Positions 12,967 through 25,744 of a stretch of 64,000 nt of DNA are shown here, piece by piece. Where the stretch lies: positions 34,994,719 to 35,058,718 of the forward strand of contig NC_056033.1 in NCBI RefSeq assembly GCF_004379255.2, written 5' to 3'. The position numbers and the translations under genes are program-made. Within the stretch, counting starts at the first letter, position 1. Every line of letters starts with the position of its first letter. Origin of the DNA: Salvia splendens. Its lineage: Eukaryota > Streptophyta > Magnoliopsida > Lamiales > Lamiaceae. The notes beneath the pieces were generated by a model. The model searched no databases. It was not told the DNA's origin and worked only from the letters and a program-made list of their open reading frames with translations.

Positions 12967-15184
12967 GTTCTTTTAAACTATTTGGACTTGGTAAATGTCA
13001 ATAAATCTTAAAGAATGGGAAATAAAGGAGGAAATGTTGTATACATAAAAATTTGAATTTTGTTGGGATTTAACTGTAGAGAAAAATGGTATACATAAAT
13101 CATATTGTATTTTGAAATTTGTACAATCTCATATTCCCAACTAGACGAGGTAACCAATGGCCATTCGTGTCATTTTTTTGTACCAACCCTCACAAGGATA
13201 TATTGATAGTAAGTACAAATATTCACATTATCTCGATGCTTGTCTTGTCAGGCTCCAAAGTAAAAAAAATTGTTAAAAATGAATTATTAACTTGTTGGCT
13301 TCCCTTGATTCCGCTCATTCTTATTTCTTCTACATTTCTATCTTCTTTCTACACTTTCAAAATTATAATTAAATTACAAAAGCTAGATGAATTGCAATTA
13401 TTCTATCCGCCTCAATTTCGGAGAAATATGTGATGATGTAACCGATTTTAAAATGTGGAAGTATTATGACTATGTTAACACCCTTAAGGGTGATGATACA
13501 TGTTTATATGGTATGTAGTGTGTTTAAAATCGGCTCATCGCATATTTCACTGGAAAAAAAAGAAACTAAAACAATTGTGAAAATTTCATTTTTCATATTT
13601 GATTTTCGAAATTTGACAATATTTTTGTGATTATTTAGCAATTTTCCAATCAATCATTTTGTTAAAATTTGTCTCGTCCATCATGTGATAAAAAATTACT
13701 ACTACTACTATTATTTTTCACACACTTGTATACCATAAGTCAACTGTTGGTAAATATTTGTGAATAAAAGAAATAATTGGGGAGGAATCCGCTCTAGTGG
13801 CTGTGTCATATAAACATCATTGTCATTATTCATATATTTCAATCGTACTAAGATCATAAATCATAATGTTTGTACTACTTTTGGTTTTCCCAAATAGGCG
13901 CGGCTTTGTCTTCAAATTGACACCAATATTGCTATACATAAATCTTGATGTTGTTCTATACTTCAATTGCTGAAAGTCAATTCAAGTACGGTTTTTACTT
14001 TTTACAGTAGTACTATGTAACTAAAATTGGCTTTGGCGCTCCCACTTAACATTTCTCACAATATTATCGGACCGAGGTGTGAAGGGCACCTTAGGATCGG
14101 AGTTTCAACTTTTTTGTATGAATGTAACTAAAATAGATTTTGAAAGCGTCTATGTTATTTAACTCCTATTATGATAGAGAAATATAGTACTTTTCCGTTA
14201 TCTGGAATATGTGAAACTTCATTTCTATAAATAAAATATTTGAGTCTTTCTGAATTGCTATGTCAAAGTCACTAACTAATTTATTATAAATTACGAATAG
14301 AATATGCTTTGTTAGTAGGAATATTACAAAACGAATGTTCGAGGAAAGTATCTTGTGATAATTTCCCCCACTCTTTTTAACTTTTCTAACCTTGATAAGT
14401 TACTTTTTATAATATGATCAGTCGTAGTCAAATGTACAACATTTTTCTTGTAGAACTAAAACTATATACTATCAAATATCAATATTATAATTGTAATACC
14501 AACTGGCTAAAGTTGATACGACATGAGTAGTTACAAGTATTTCGGCAAATTATGCAGATAGGTCATTATCAATCTGATATTGGGCCATAATAAGGTCAAA
14601 GATTAATCCAACACAAAGTCGTCAGATTTTTACTGGGTCTCAACCCATTAAATTCGTGCATGTTTGTGTTGAAATTTTTATGTTATATCAAAAATTGTCA
14701 GTCCTACCATTAACGTCAGAAACAATCAAATCATCACATTACACTATTAAACTCTGATATTATACGATTAAATATGATATTTTACAATTAAAACATGTTA
14801 TAACATGATTAAAACATTATCATATTTTAATTTTAAATAATAAAAGTAACTTAGTTATATTTTTTAATTTATAAAAATAGTTAAAATAATAATTTTATTT
14901 CTTAACAAATAATCCGAACCAACTCCAAATCATCGGGTTCTTATTGGTTCGACTCGATAAGGACCAAAACCTCATAAGACTTGACCCAAATCATTACTCC
15001 GTGCGTGTTTGTGTCGGATCAAAATTTATCAGTCCTACGAGTAATAAGTAATTATAGCAGTTGATACATCAATCCATTATTTTGATCTCTTGATTCTTAT
15101 TAAATTTTTGTATGACCATTTTTAATACCAATAATGTACTATTTTTATTGAAATTTTTGTATGAACAATTTTAATACTAATAAT
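12967..15184. other. AT-rich intergenic region
   Basis: No gene recognised. At about 14645-14720 and 15000-15045 a block built on TGTTTGTGT, AAATTTATCAGTCCTAC and similar words occurs twice, and the stretch between is rich in GGGTTCG-like words, as in degraded hAT-type MITEs. The ends could not be resolved. Confidence 0.4.
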
Positions 15185-15475
15185 GTACCACATTTTTAGT
15201 ATGGTCGTACCAAAAATTGGTACACCGATTTCGTTATAACATACCGCAATGCCGTTATACCGTTATATGATAGTACTCCATTATACATATGTTCGATATT
15301 CACAGATACCGTATACCATAAACCATAGTAAATACCTATAGAAATTTTAGATATATTGCAGTATAAAAAAAATGTATACTTAACTAAACCGAAAAGTACA
15401 GTATACCCACATCTCTATATTTATTCTGTACGATTTAAATCTGGTATACCAGTTTTCGAAATTTCCCTATCCCTG
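15185..15475. mobile_element. Degraded hAT-like element of the TACCG-rich family (tentative)
   Basis: Repeated ATACCG/GGTATAC words and a right end near TTTCCCTATCCCT resemble the better preserved element at 50785-51680. No left inverted repeat or target duplication could be assigned. Confidence 0.35.
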
Positions 15476-15866
15476 AATACAACAAGTCCTTTTACCTCAA
15501 AACTCAAAAGCAACCGTGTAAAATTTTAGTTTTTTTTATGGCCCAATGATATGACTTTTTTGGAGGCAGCCCATTAATAGCCCATGGACCTAGCCTGAGT
15601 TGAATGGTCCCCACCCAACTCAATTTGAAAATCTAGGGTTCTTACTCACACACATAAATAAATGTATGGTATAGTATGATTATGATAGATGCTCGTCTCC
15701 AACACTCCGTCACTCCTTTTCTTCATACTTTAATCAACGTCGCTTCTGGAAGCTACCTCCCCTCTGAATTTGCAAGGTGAGCTTTTTTTTGTCTTGTGTT
15801 GCGGTTTTATTGATGCATTAATTTAATGTTTTCTTCTGCAAGTCAGAATCTCGTCAAGCGACGAAG

Positions 15867-17947
15867 ATGAGGCCGATTTTTTGCGGAAACTTCGAATACG
15901 AAACTCGCCAATCAGACTTGGAGCGGTTGTTCTCCAAGTATGGAAGAGTCGACCGCGTCGACATGAAATCTGGTACTATATTTTACAGGGGGGTTTCGTT
16001 TAGAGAACATCTACTTCGTTTTTTTTCTCTCTCGATTCCTTTTTCTGCGATTTTGTTAGCGAATCTGGACTTATTCTGTATTCATTGATAGTAATTACTT
16101 TTTTTTGTATGCTTATTTTACTATGATTTGTGTTAAATGATACTAGTATATACTCTTTTACTCTATGTAAATGTTTTTCGGAAGTGGGTATGAGTGAATC
16201 TTCCTTTGTGTATGGAGTTTCCAGTGAGTAACCATATGTATGTTCAAAGTGCTCAAAGATGATGTCAATTATACACATGTAACACCTCTGCTCTTCACTT
16301 ACTACGCATGTAGGCGTGCATATCCATTTTGTAAATATTGCAGGGTCAGTGTGTCCTGAAAAAAAAAGAATTATGGAAAAATCAGGAAATATAGTTATAT
16401 ATACTAGAAGTTTTCGATATTTAAGCGCCTTGTTTTGACGCAGGAACATCTACAAAGGAACCATCTTCTATGCAATAAAAACCTCTAATGCAAAGGCTGC
16501 CTACTTTCCTACCTGCTCTCCTAGTTGCAGATGGGAACAGTTCCACATCTCATTCTCCAAATCATCTCATTCATTTCTTCAATGCTAGCATTGCTATCCC
16601 ACCCAAATGGAAAGGGTGGGGATGATTTTGGCATGCCATGCTTGCCTCAATAATGTTAAGGGATCTAGGTGTCAGACCAGTTCATCATGCCATACCCACC
16701 TTCACTAATGTTAAGGCGATCAATGAGTTATATCATGCCATGTCTTCCATTTACTGATCTCATGCTGTGATATTGCTGAAGTATGCTTAGCAATGACTAC
16801 TCAACTATCTCCATGATCTTAGTTTGCCTCCACTATCCATCTTTGCTTTCATCAGAACCTTCTCATGTTTGCAGGTGTTTTACTTATTTCAAATCTCCAC
16901 AGGAGAAATAATATACTGGCTTAGTGATGCAGCTCTGTGCAACAGTTGTACTCCTGAATGATATCTGTTGTCTACACTTCTCATATAAGTTGTTTCACCT
17001 TCAGGATTTGCTTTTGTTTACTTTGAGGATGAACGTGATGCTGAAGACGCCATTCGCAATCTTGATAATATTACGTTTGGGCATGACAGGCGCAGGTTGT
17101 CAGTTGAATGGGCCAAGGTATGTTTGCGTTGTTTGTAGCCTTGATAAAATATGCTATGCTTTTGGTTTACTAAGGCAGCCTTTTGTGTTGTTCATCTTGA
17201 CAGGGTGAACGTGGTAGGCATCGTGATGGGAGAGCTGCAAATCAAAAGCCAACTAAGACCCTTTTTGTGATAAACTTTGATCCTGTGCGTACCAAAGTCC
17301 ATGACATAGAAAAACATTTTGAGCCTTATGGGAAGCTTCTCAATGTCCGCATTCGAAGGAACTTTGCATTTGTGCAATTTGAGACTCAGGAGGATGCAAC
17401 AAAAGCTTTGGAATGCACCCACATGAGGTCAGGAGCCTCACTATACCACATAAAAGACGAAGACAATATTCCTCCATTCTGTTTGTGCTGAATAAGTATA
17501 TTTATTCTGAATCTTTCAGCAAGGTACTGGATAGGGTTGTTTCTGTTGAGTATGCACTGAGGGATGATGATGAGAGGGGTGGAATGCACGAGAGCCCCAG
17601 AAGACACTATGGTAGGCGTGGAGACAGCCCTTACAGAAGGTCACCTAGTCCAGGATTTCGAAGGAGCCGCCCAAGTCCTGATTATGGGCGTGACAGAAGC
17701 CCTGTTTATGATAGGTACGCTGGCCCATCACATGACCGGCGCAGGAGCCCTGATTATGGCAGACACCGAAGGTAGATATATATGCATGTCTGACTAATAT
17801 TATGCGTTTTGAATGAATAACCAAATACATATGAAAAATAGTCTCACTTTATCTACTGCTTGTGGCAAATGTACATTGCAGAAAATATACTCACTTATCT
17901 CCCTTTCTATTTTTAGTAGGTCACCTGTTCGAAGATCAAGAACCTGA
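15867..17947 (+). CDS. RS31: SR splicing factor, RS subfamily
   Basis: Nuclear Ser/Arg-rich pre-mRNA splicing factor of the plant-specific RS31/RS31a/RS40/RS41 group. Coding exons: 15867-15972, 17005-17117, 17204-17427, 17520-17771 and 17917-17947, with GT-AG junctions in consistent phase, giving 241 residues (about 250 in Arabidopsis RS31). RRM1 begins at residue 1 (RNP2-like FCGNFEY; RNP1 GFAFVYFED across the first intron) and RRM2 follows near residue 90 ([20 protein letters not shown]). The tail has SPDYGR, RRSPSP and RRSRT repeats typical of RS31. A 5' UTR intron is likely at 15777-15842. Coding intron 1 is about 1 kb, far longer than the others, and holds candidate premature-stop exons. 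Retention of the last intron would add one Arg codon and end at TAG 17774-17776. KIC lies tail to tail about 500 bp away. Confidence 0.93.
16444..16600 (+). other. Candidate poison exon / alternative 3' splice site in RS31 intron 1
   Basis: A good acceptor (pyrimidine-rich run ending GACGCAG at 16443) lies mid-intron. Joined to exon 1 in phase, it reads 11 codons and stops at TAA 16476-16478. A second acceptor ending GCAG at 16874 likewise stops at TAG 16922-16924. Plant RS31 genes are known to make non-productive isoforms from this long intron. The right boundary given is arbitrary because I cannot choose a donor. Confidence 0.35.
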
Positions 17948-18445
17948 TGGCGAGTGTATATGAGCTCAGCGTTTTAGGCAATGAAGGATATAAGTTTATA
18001 CACTAGTGTAGGAGCTACACTACTGGTTCTGTATCTTGAATTGAATGGATCTCTTGCTCTGGATTATCTTATTTACGTGCATCTCTTGTAATTTTGCTTG
18101 GTTTTGTGTATGAAGCTTATCTCTTTTAGAACTTTATTGTGATTGTGCAGTTACACTTTTTTAGAATTTAATCTATCACCTAAAATAGTAGTACTACTTC
18201 ACTATTACATAGTAGGTTCTACTACATTTATACGGAGATTGTCATTCCAAGTATTTAAACAAATCCTTCTTATTACTAACTTGGAGTGATATGATATTCT
18301 CAAAGTTACTCTCATTACCAATTGGCTTGATAATGACACAAACATAAACTATACAAGAAAACAAGCCATAAAATGGTTTCATGAATAATTAGGAGAATAG
18401 AAAGATATAGATGTACTCATAAAAATAAAGAGTGAAGAAGAAGAA
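17948..18445. other. Convergent 3' regions of RS31 and KIC
   Basis: The two genes face each other here. The sequence should hold both 3' UTRs; AATAAAG on the plus strand near 18424 is not in the right place for either gene with certainty. No further gene is seen. Confidence 0.5.
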
Positions 18446-18829
18446 TCAAGAAGAGGATTTGAGCAAGTCTCCTCGAATGGCCTTATCAAGCCAAGTCTCA
18501 GCATCCTCCATCATTCCAGGGCTGAGTCTGACCATGAGAATGCAGAATTCCATCTGATTGAGCGCTCCGTCTCCGTCGAGATCACCCTCCTGCACCATCG
18601 CCTCCGCGTCGTCTCTGCTCATCCCTTCCAACCCCAGGAGCGCACAATTCTTCTGCAGGCTCGCCGCCGTGATCAGCCCCTTGCTCGGATCCGCGAGCAG
18701 CCGGAATCCACCGCACAGCTCCGCCACGAAGGTGTCGCCGTCCAGCTTGTCCACCATCACCGGCAGCAAGTCTTCATACTCTTTCACCTCCGAATTTGGT
18801 TCCATGTCGATGGGATTGGAAGCAGCCAT
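18446..18829 (-). CDS. KIC: KIC-type calcium-binding protein with a single EF-hand
   Basis: Homologue of Arabidopsis KIC (KCBP-interacting Ca2+-binding protein) and PBP1. These small cytosolic sensors bind Ca2+ through one EF-hand; KIC represses the kinesin-like protein KCBP and affects trichome branching, while PBP1 binds PINOID. Single exon, 127 residues from ATG 18829 (MAASNPIDME). EDLLPVM and FRLLADP precede LGLEGMS, and the EF loop runs from Asp83 to Glu94 (DLDGDGALNQME) with canonical ligands, followed by FCILMVRLSPGMMEDAE. A TTG upstream extends the frame by 13 residues, but the ATG fits the family. Position next to RS31 matches the Arabidopsis order. Confidence 0.92.
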   Translation of the reverse strand: MAASNPIDMEPNSEVKEYEDLLPVMVDKLDGDTFVAELCGGFRLLADPSKGLITAASLQKNCALLGLEGMSRDDAEAMVQEGDLDGDGALNQMEFCILMVRLSPGMMEDAETWLDKAIRGDLLKSSS

Positions 18830-18889
18830 CGAGAATATCAAAATAGTCAACTTTTTAGAAGTATGCAAGGAGGGAAATATGTGATGGCT

Positions 18890-18897
18890 CTATATAA
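18890..18897 (-). promoter_or_regulatory. Probable TATA box of KIC
   Basis: TTTATATAG on the gene strand lies about 61 bp upstream of the KIC ATG. That leaves room for a transcription start about 30 bp downstream and a short leader. No other TATA-like sequence is closer. Confidence 0.55.
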
Positions 18898-19334
18898 AGA
18901 GAAAGGGTTGTAAATGTAGTATAACGCAAGGTTGTGGTGGTGTAGTATAGTAGGCATTAAATGATCTCAACCGCTTGTGCAATAATGGACGGTTAGATTT
19001 TATTTCTAGGTTAGTATTATACTCACGTTTTGATGGCTGCCTAACTGTATAGTATGCCACAATTTTGGAGTGGGCATTGAATTAAATTGAATAAAAATAA
19101 GGGCATAGTTCCAATTCCAAAATGAGCGTTTTTTCGAGGAAGGTGCTTATTCGTTTGGAGTGGGGTTGCTGTTTGTGTCATGATACGTGACTCATGGGGA
19201 ATTGCTTGCTTGTTCTATTGTAAGTGTATCTTCCAAGAAGCTTCCTCCCTCTTCCTCTCCCTATTTTTGGTTTTTGGACCAATTCTATATCTTCTGGTTT
19301 TACCTCTTTACTTTTATACACTGTCACATATAAT
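18898..19334. other. KIC upstream region
   Basis: Promoter-side flank of KIC with no recognised gene. It ends at the target duplication CATATAAT (19327-19334) of the hAT-like element. Confidence 0.5.
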
Positions 19335-19380
19335 TAGGGATATCAATCGGGTCAGTCCACCGAATTTCGGGCCAACCCTA

Positions 19381-19494
19381 TGTTGGAAGATCTTCAAATA
19401 TCCTGCACAATCAAAGAAGAGATTATATGGAATCAAGGGAGAAGATTAGGGGAAATCAATCACACACAATTAGGAAGATATTGTACACGGTTAT
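19381..19494 (+). repeat. 5' LTR of Copia-1, left part
   Basis: Matches 45151-45264 of the 3' LTR almost base for base. It breaks off at GTTAT (19490-19494), the target duplication of the solo LTR, and resumes at 31278. Confidence 0.9.
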
Positions 19495-20296
19495 TGTCAC
19501 GACCGCCCCTTAGGGTTAATCAATACGGGCGATCGTGATTAAAAGAATTAAATAGAAAGACGAAAAGAATTAGGGTTTCAACACAAGTTGGACCAACAAT
19601 TAATATTCAAAGGAGTTGATACGAAGTTGACATTGTCCAACAAAATCTCAAGTATTCAATAACCAAATAATTAAAGTTGCAAGCCCAATAAAAGATAAGT
19701 GAAAGCAATGTCACAGCGGAAACGACCAAGAGAGAGAGAGTGACGTCATGTGTGAAGACACAACGACACCCATAATTCAAAGACAACAGTTCATTCACCA
19801 ATTAACTTGCTCAACACCACCGTACTCTCGTCGCCGCTCAACCTGCACATAAGGAAAACACATGCAGGGCTGAGTACTATAAAAATACTCAATGGACTCA
19901 TGCCGAAAACATTTTCAATAAAGATTGTCAATTTATCATGCCATACTTAAGTGACTGCCGGGGTTTAGCTTTAGAAAGGCCCGAGGCACTAAAATCATTT
20001 TCCCATAGTAAAAGTCGACTTATCAGTCATTTTCCCATAGACGTTAGCCATATCTGCCAATACATGACTTGGAATGTGGCCACAAACCAAGCCACTAGAC
20101 CGGCCAGCCCGTACGCTAGCACACGATCTACCATAGGTGTACACTAGTCCAAGTAGGGTTTGCGGCCCTACGAGGACCCGAATTCGATTTATATAACAAT
20201 GGCACATAGCCACATCAGATAGGCACGTTAAAAATCAAATCACGGCATGATAAATACAGTTTCATTTCCATCGATAAAATATTTAGGACGTTGTCC

Positions 20297-21762
20297 TGCT
20301 GGGGTTTGGAGCCCCTTGCACAGCGGAAGTCATGCATTCACAAATAAATCAGATCTACGGATCTATTTGACCGATTATGGGATTAATTAACTACATGTTA
20401 AACACAGAATTGCATCCAAGAACGCACATAATTCATGTAAAAGGAATTAAAACCTAAAACATGAATTCCTACGGTTTAGAATTACCGATCTGATTCTCCA
20501 AAGAATCGAGGATTGCTTGCGCCTTCTCCACGTGATGTTCTTCGTACTCAACCACGAATCTTCTAATCTGTATCCCGAACTCAGAATCTGACCTTTGGGT
20601 GGGCAAAGCTTATCAGAATCGAAAAGGGCTTGATTAGAATGAAGACAGAATATCAGTTTTCTCAAAAACCGATTTTTCGTCCACCCCCACAGGGGAGCAC
20701 GAAAATTAATTATTAATTCTCATTGAATCTCCTTTCTAATCTCCTTTTATATAGAGTTATGATGGGCCAGATTAGGGATCCATGGAGGTTGGACTTGGGC
20801 CAAACCTGTTGGACTTTTACTAATTAAATTGAGCCCCAATTTAATACAAGTCCAATAGAATATTATTATCATCCACTATAGTATAATAATATTGACTGCC
20901 CGTCCAATCCCAAATTACGAGTAATCCGGGCTTTACCTCTTTAATTTATTATTTCTCGTGTTTAAGATATAAATATCCATTAATTAATTTAAGTCTGCTA
21001 TTTGACTTTAATTAATTACTATCTTTTTCCAAGAGTTGTCTAGTTCAAAATCTTTATTTATTATTCTGGAATAAATTCCAACCGGCCGGGTTTCTGAATA
21101 ATAAAACCTTTTTCGAACACCTCTTGAGGATATTATCAAACTGGACTCACCCAGCACACGATTCATTGCAATAACAATACTAGCACCTCTAGACATTGAT
21201 CACCACTACCCAAGATACCAGGATTCTTGGATTGCGAAAAATCCGCACCATTTGATAAATCAAAGTAGTGCATAATCAATATCGTATGCTCAATGTTATG
21301 TCAACAATGATTAAGAAATAACAATCACCGAGACCTCGTCTTTCAGTAAATAGCAAAAAAAGACTTATCTCAACTGTTAGATCCTTCAGTGCTATACCAC
21401 ACCAGTGTCGTTTATTTCCTAAGGTAAGGAAACATGCGGACTGACACTGCAACCTTTCACGATAGATAGCCAAAGCCTATCTGGGTTATGAAATTCTATT
21501 TCTCTTCTACAAAGGACCGACTGCGTCACCTTCTGTGAACGTCGTTCACGACCAGTCTACTATGCAAAAGAATTAGACTTATTTGCTTCTTATACATTTA
21601 AATGTTTGAGAAACATCTTATAAATGCATAAGCAAACACTAATGCGACAAAATTACTTCTTATCGCCTTGGGATAAAAGTGGATTGTAGAGTTTATTGTA
21701 TACAAGCAATTCTATCCGTGCAACATGCTCGAAATATGCTTTTCAGTATACCAATTCTAACA
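20297..21762 (-). repeat. 3' LTR of element C
   Basis: TG...CA ended, 1466 bp, near-identical to 27687-29152. Short ORFs inside are duplicated in every LTR of the C/D family and are not genes. Confidence 0.95.
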
Positions 21763-24460
21763 ATCTCCCACTTATACTCAAAATCATGCTTTCGAGTATA
21801 CCCACTGCCAAAACTCTCCCACTTATACTCTAAGCAGGTCTCGGGCCATGATACATCGAACTACCGTACTTTTCACCTCATGTGTAAAACATGTTGCCAT
21901 ATAGGCATTTTGTGAAAAGTTCTGCCAGGTTGTTCTCTGATGATATCTTGGAAACCATAACGTCTTGCTTCGCACTTAATCCTTAATTAATTTCATACTT
22001 CATATCTATGTGATTGCTTAGCTTTATCAGATCGTGTTTCTCTCGAGTTAGACATATGACTAGAGTAATTATAACAAAATATAATACTCATACACATACT
22101 CAGAATCACGGTCAAAGCTATTAGGAAGTTACTGAGATTAACAACTCCTAACGTTAACACATAGTCAGAGGATAACTCGATCATCAATCAATTATAAAAT
22201 CGAGTGGATGTAACCTAAAGGACATAACATGGATGTCTGGTAAACTAGAGCATACCGTTTAGTCTTTTTCAAGTACTATAGTATATTCTTTACCCAATCC
22301 AATGTCCTTGGCCATGGTTAAAATGATATCATGCTTCTATGCCAACGGCAAAGCTAATATCTAACTTAATACACATCATAGCATATATGAGACTTCCAAT
22401 TATGGAACTTGTCTCATTCTTCTTGATCTCATTCAATGTCGAAAAACACTTGACTAGAGACAAAATAATTCCATCTAGAAAAAGAAAAACCTTTTCTTAG
22501 AATTTTCAATGCTAAAGTGTTTAAGTATTGTGTAGATGTAGGATTCTTTAAGAAAACATACATTCTTTTTCTAGCAATCTAATGACACAGATGCTTAGAA
22601 TGTAACTAGATAATCTTAAATCCATCATCCTTAAACTGGGTAGACGACCAGTTTCCTACGCTAGATAACCCTCTGAGTTGTTTATCAACTTTTATAGATG
22701 TCATCATCGTAGAGTACCAAGAATACCAAATATAGTGCACTTTCAACTTTCTTGCCCTGTATTACATAATCATTAAGATGTTCCATGCAGATGATCTCCT
22801 CAAGACTTCTACTTAAAGAAAACTGTCTTGATAATCATAATACATACATCCTAATTTATGTAGGCTACAATAGACAATATACAGATCGACTTAGGCAAAA
22901 ATGGCAGACGAGAATATAATTCTCTCTGGGTATAACCCTTTGCCATTATTCTAGCCTTCTGAGATCCATGCTTACACTTGCAGGTCACTAGCATCCCACT
23001 GACTGAAATAGTCTATGGGTAGTATCGCAAGTCTTGCAAACATTATTGTCTATTTAAGATTGTTATTCATAATCTATCATCTTATCAAGAATGATTATCT
23101 GAAAAAGTCATTGCGTCCTTGTAGTTACACTTACAGGGATTATGTTCAAGTTGATCTAAGACTGAGTCTTAAGACTCTTTTAGACCCATGAACTTATTAT
23201 GTTCGCAAAGAACGCTCCCACTACGACACGACTTTTACAATCTTAGGTACAAATGTTGATTTTCTTAGTGCATAAGTTTCTAATGGTATGACTTCTTGGT
23301 TAAGGTGAAAAATAGATATTCTCATTATCTTGAGAATTACCATGTTTGTTAGGCTTGTAGTTCTCCTCATGATCTTCATCAAAGAATCTAGTATTCGTGT
23401 AAACAAACACATATCTTGCAGTGAAGATTATAGAACATGTACCTTTTCTATCATTTGAGACAACCTTAAAACATACCTCAGTACACACCTCCAATTACTT
23501 GGATACATTTTTCAAAACATGTGTTGGAATAACTCCACACCTTGAGATGTGCTGGACTAAACTAGGCTCTAGTCCACAACTCGTGTGTTGTAGAAGGTAC
23601 GGATGTTATGATAGTTTCTTTAAGGTATAACTCGTTGTTTCCAACGTATATCCCATCACTGATAAGGTGTTATTGAGTAAAACTGTTCACTTATCGAACT
23701 TGTCTTCGAGAGACTTCGATATCTTCTTATATGACTATCCCATTCTTTAGAAGAACGCTTGGAGTAGTCAACTAGGATTTAACTCCCACTACTGATCTTA
23801 ACTCATTTGCTCGTCTCCCATGGTGTAAACCATTGTGACTTACTAGTCTTTCTATGTTGCATCTCTATAAGTATTCTGAATCCCTTGAACCACCAAAGGA
23901 TTCTAACTTATAGTGCATCAACCAGACTTTCTTGACCTTCAAGCTATTTAACAAGCAAGTTGTTAAAATCTCGATAGTCACTTGAGTTAGACAAAATCAG
24001 TTTGAACAATTACTAAGTACTTTCTTGGCCTTAAGTCTAAGTGCCATAAATACTTTATTGTTCATTGTATAAGAAGTTGAACTGTTGTGTTAAACTCAAT
24101 CTTGTTGCAATTATATTGTTTAGATACTATGATGTACAATTTGTTTTTCTATGGTACTATGATAGATATTCGAATCACATTTCTCAATAATGCACGCATT
24201 ATAAAATGAGATATCGAACATCGCTTAATCATAAACAAGTTTAGAAACTGAAACTAAATTCTTTCTAAACTAAACTGTACCAATAAAACAGTCTTATACA
24301 TCAAAACAAAACAATAAAGTGAGCATAAAAAATAGCTCCCACTGCAACAACTGCCCAACTGGACGTAGATCTCTCCTTTAGAAGTTGCATTGTTATCTAA
24401 GCCATTGTCCTTCTATATAAGAGGTCAATCCGACTTACAATGCATCTTCTCTTTGCCTTT

Positions 24461-25065
24461 TCACCAAATTTTTCTTGCTTTTCTTGCTTTCAGCATGCAT
24501 TGATGACAATTCAGCTCTTCCCTCTTTCCATTGCTAGTCTTCTGTTCGATTGAACTAAGACATAGGAAAGATGCAGCCTTAATGAATTCGTCAACTATCA
24601 TGTTATCTTCCTCCAAAAGTAATAAAGTGAATACAATGCTGAAGGTTTCCAACTTTTCAGTAACAACCTTCTTGTACTCACTTCTTATTACATTTGGCGA
24701 TGAACTGAGTGTAGAAAATATTTGAGTAACTAAATCAGAAGATTCCTCAAAACATTCTATCTCTTGTGGATATTCCAATAGAATCTGGACAACGTCCTTA
24801 TTGGATATCTCTTTATCATCAATAAAAACCAAGACTTGTCTCACTACTTAAAAAAAATAGTTTGATCTTCTTCCTCAAAGAACTTGTCAAGTACATGCAT
24901 AAAATGCATTCTCAAACTTTCTTTGTGGAATTTTGTCGAGGAAATGGAGGACATGAATTGGTGAATACAAACTTTAGTTTTCAGCAATGAGAATCTTATC
25001 CATTTACATTTCCAGTCTACATAATTTTGGCCTTCGAGTTTGATTTCATTAAGGTTCGCATACAT
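24461..25065 (-). pseudogene. Copia gag remnant in element C
   Basis: 25065-24844 starts MYANLNEIKLEGQNYVDWK, which matches the first helix of plant copia Gag (LxGxNYxxWK). It soon loses similarity and stops. The next open stretch (24844-24461) is 127 residues of acidic sequence with no named domain. Element D holds the same remnants, so decay preceded the spread of both copies. Confidence 0.6.
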
Positions 25066-25744
25066 TATTAAGAATTTGGCTGAGAAGAAATAAAACTATT
25101 TATCACATACTATGCTTGATACATAATCGCAAACAACCACAAAACAATTTATGTATCTCACAACTGTGAAAACCAAATAAGTACGCCTCTAGGGAGATCA
25201 TACAAATTTGGATTCCAACAATTTCCTGGTCACAATACCGACGAATAGTCCAGAGACCACTAAGGTGGCATGGCCGCCAAATATTGCCTAAGCTTTAACC
25301 ATAAATATTAGCATCTAGGAATTTCGTTTCTGTTTTGATACTCCTTCTAGGGAAGGTCGCACGCCACTAACAAAATTCCATAGCTATCTTATAAATATGT
25401 TTAAACATATGAACTTGCAATTTCGTAGGATTATGGCTCCCACTAGGGTGGGTCGCGATAATATTAGAAACATGCTTCCAGTTTAAACAATTTACCATTA
25501 AGAAGTCTAATCTTATGAACTTGCTATTTCGTAGGATTATTGCTCCCACTAAGGTGGGTCGCGATAATATTAGAAACTGCTTCATATATAGACCAATTTA
25601 TGGAGACCATATACAACACACTGTTGTAATTATCGCTTAGTAATTTTAAACATGGTTTTGCATAATTATCACATAAGTAGATAAGGCAGATAATCCACTT
25701 AAAATAGATTAACACCAAATAAACAGATAAATCCATTTAATTCA

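Noticed and set aside
13119..13433. 104-codon plus-strand frame
   Set aside because: It is hydrophobic and AT-rich with no domain or neighbours to support it; it is probably chance.
16000..16449. 149-codon minus-strand frame in RS31 intron 1
   Set aside because: It lies in the AT-rich intron with no domain and no splice support.
20447..20665. 72-codon frame repeated at 27837-28055 and, shortened, at 33506-33718
   Set aside because: All copies sit in LTRs of the C/D family. Their conservation follows from LTR copying, not from coding function.
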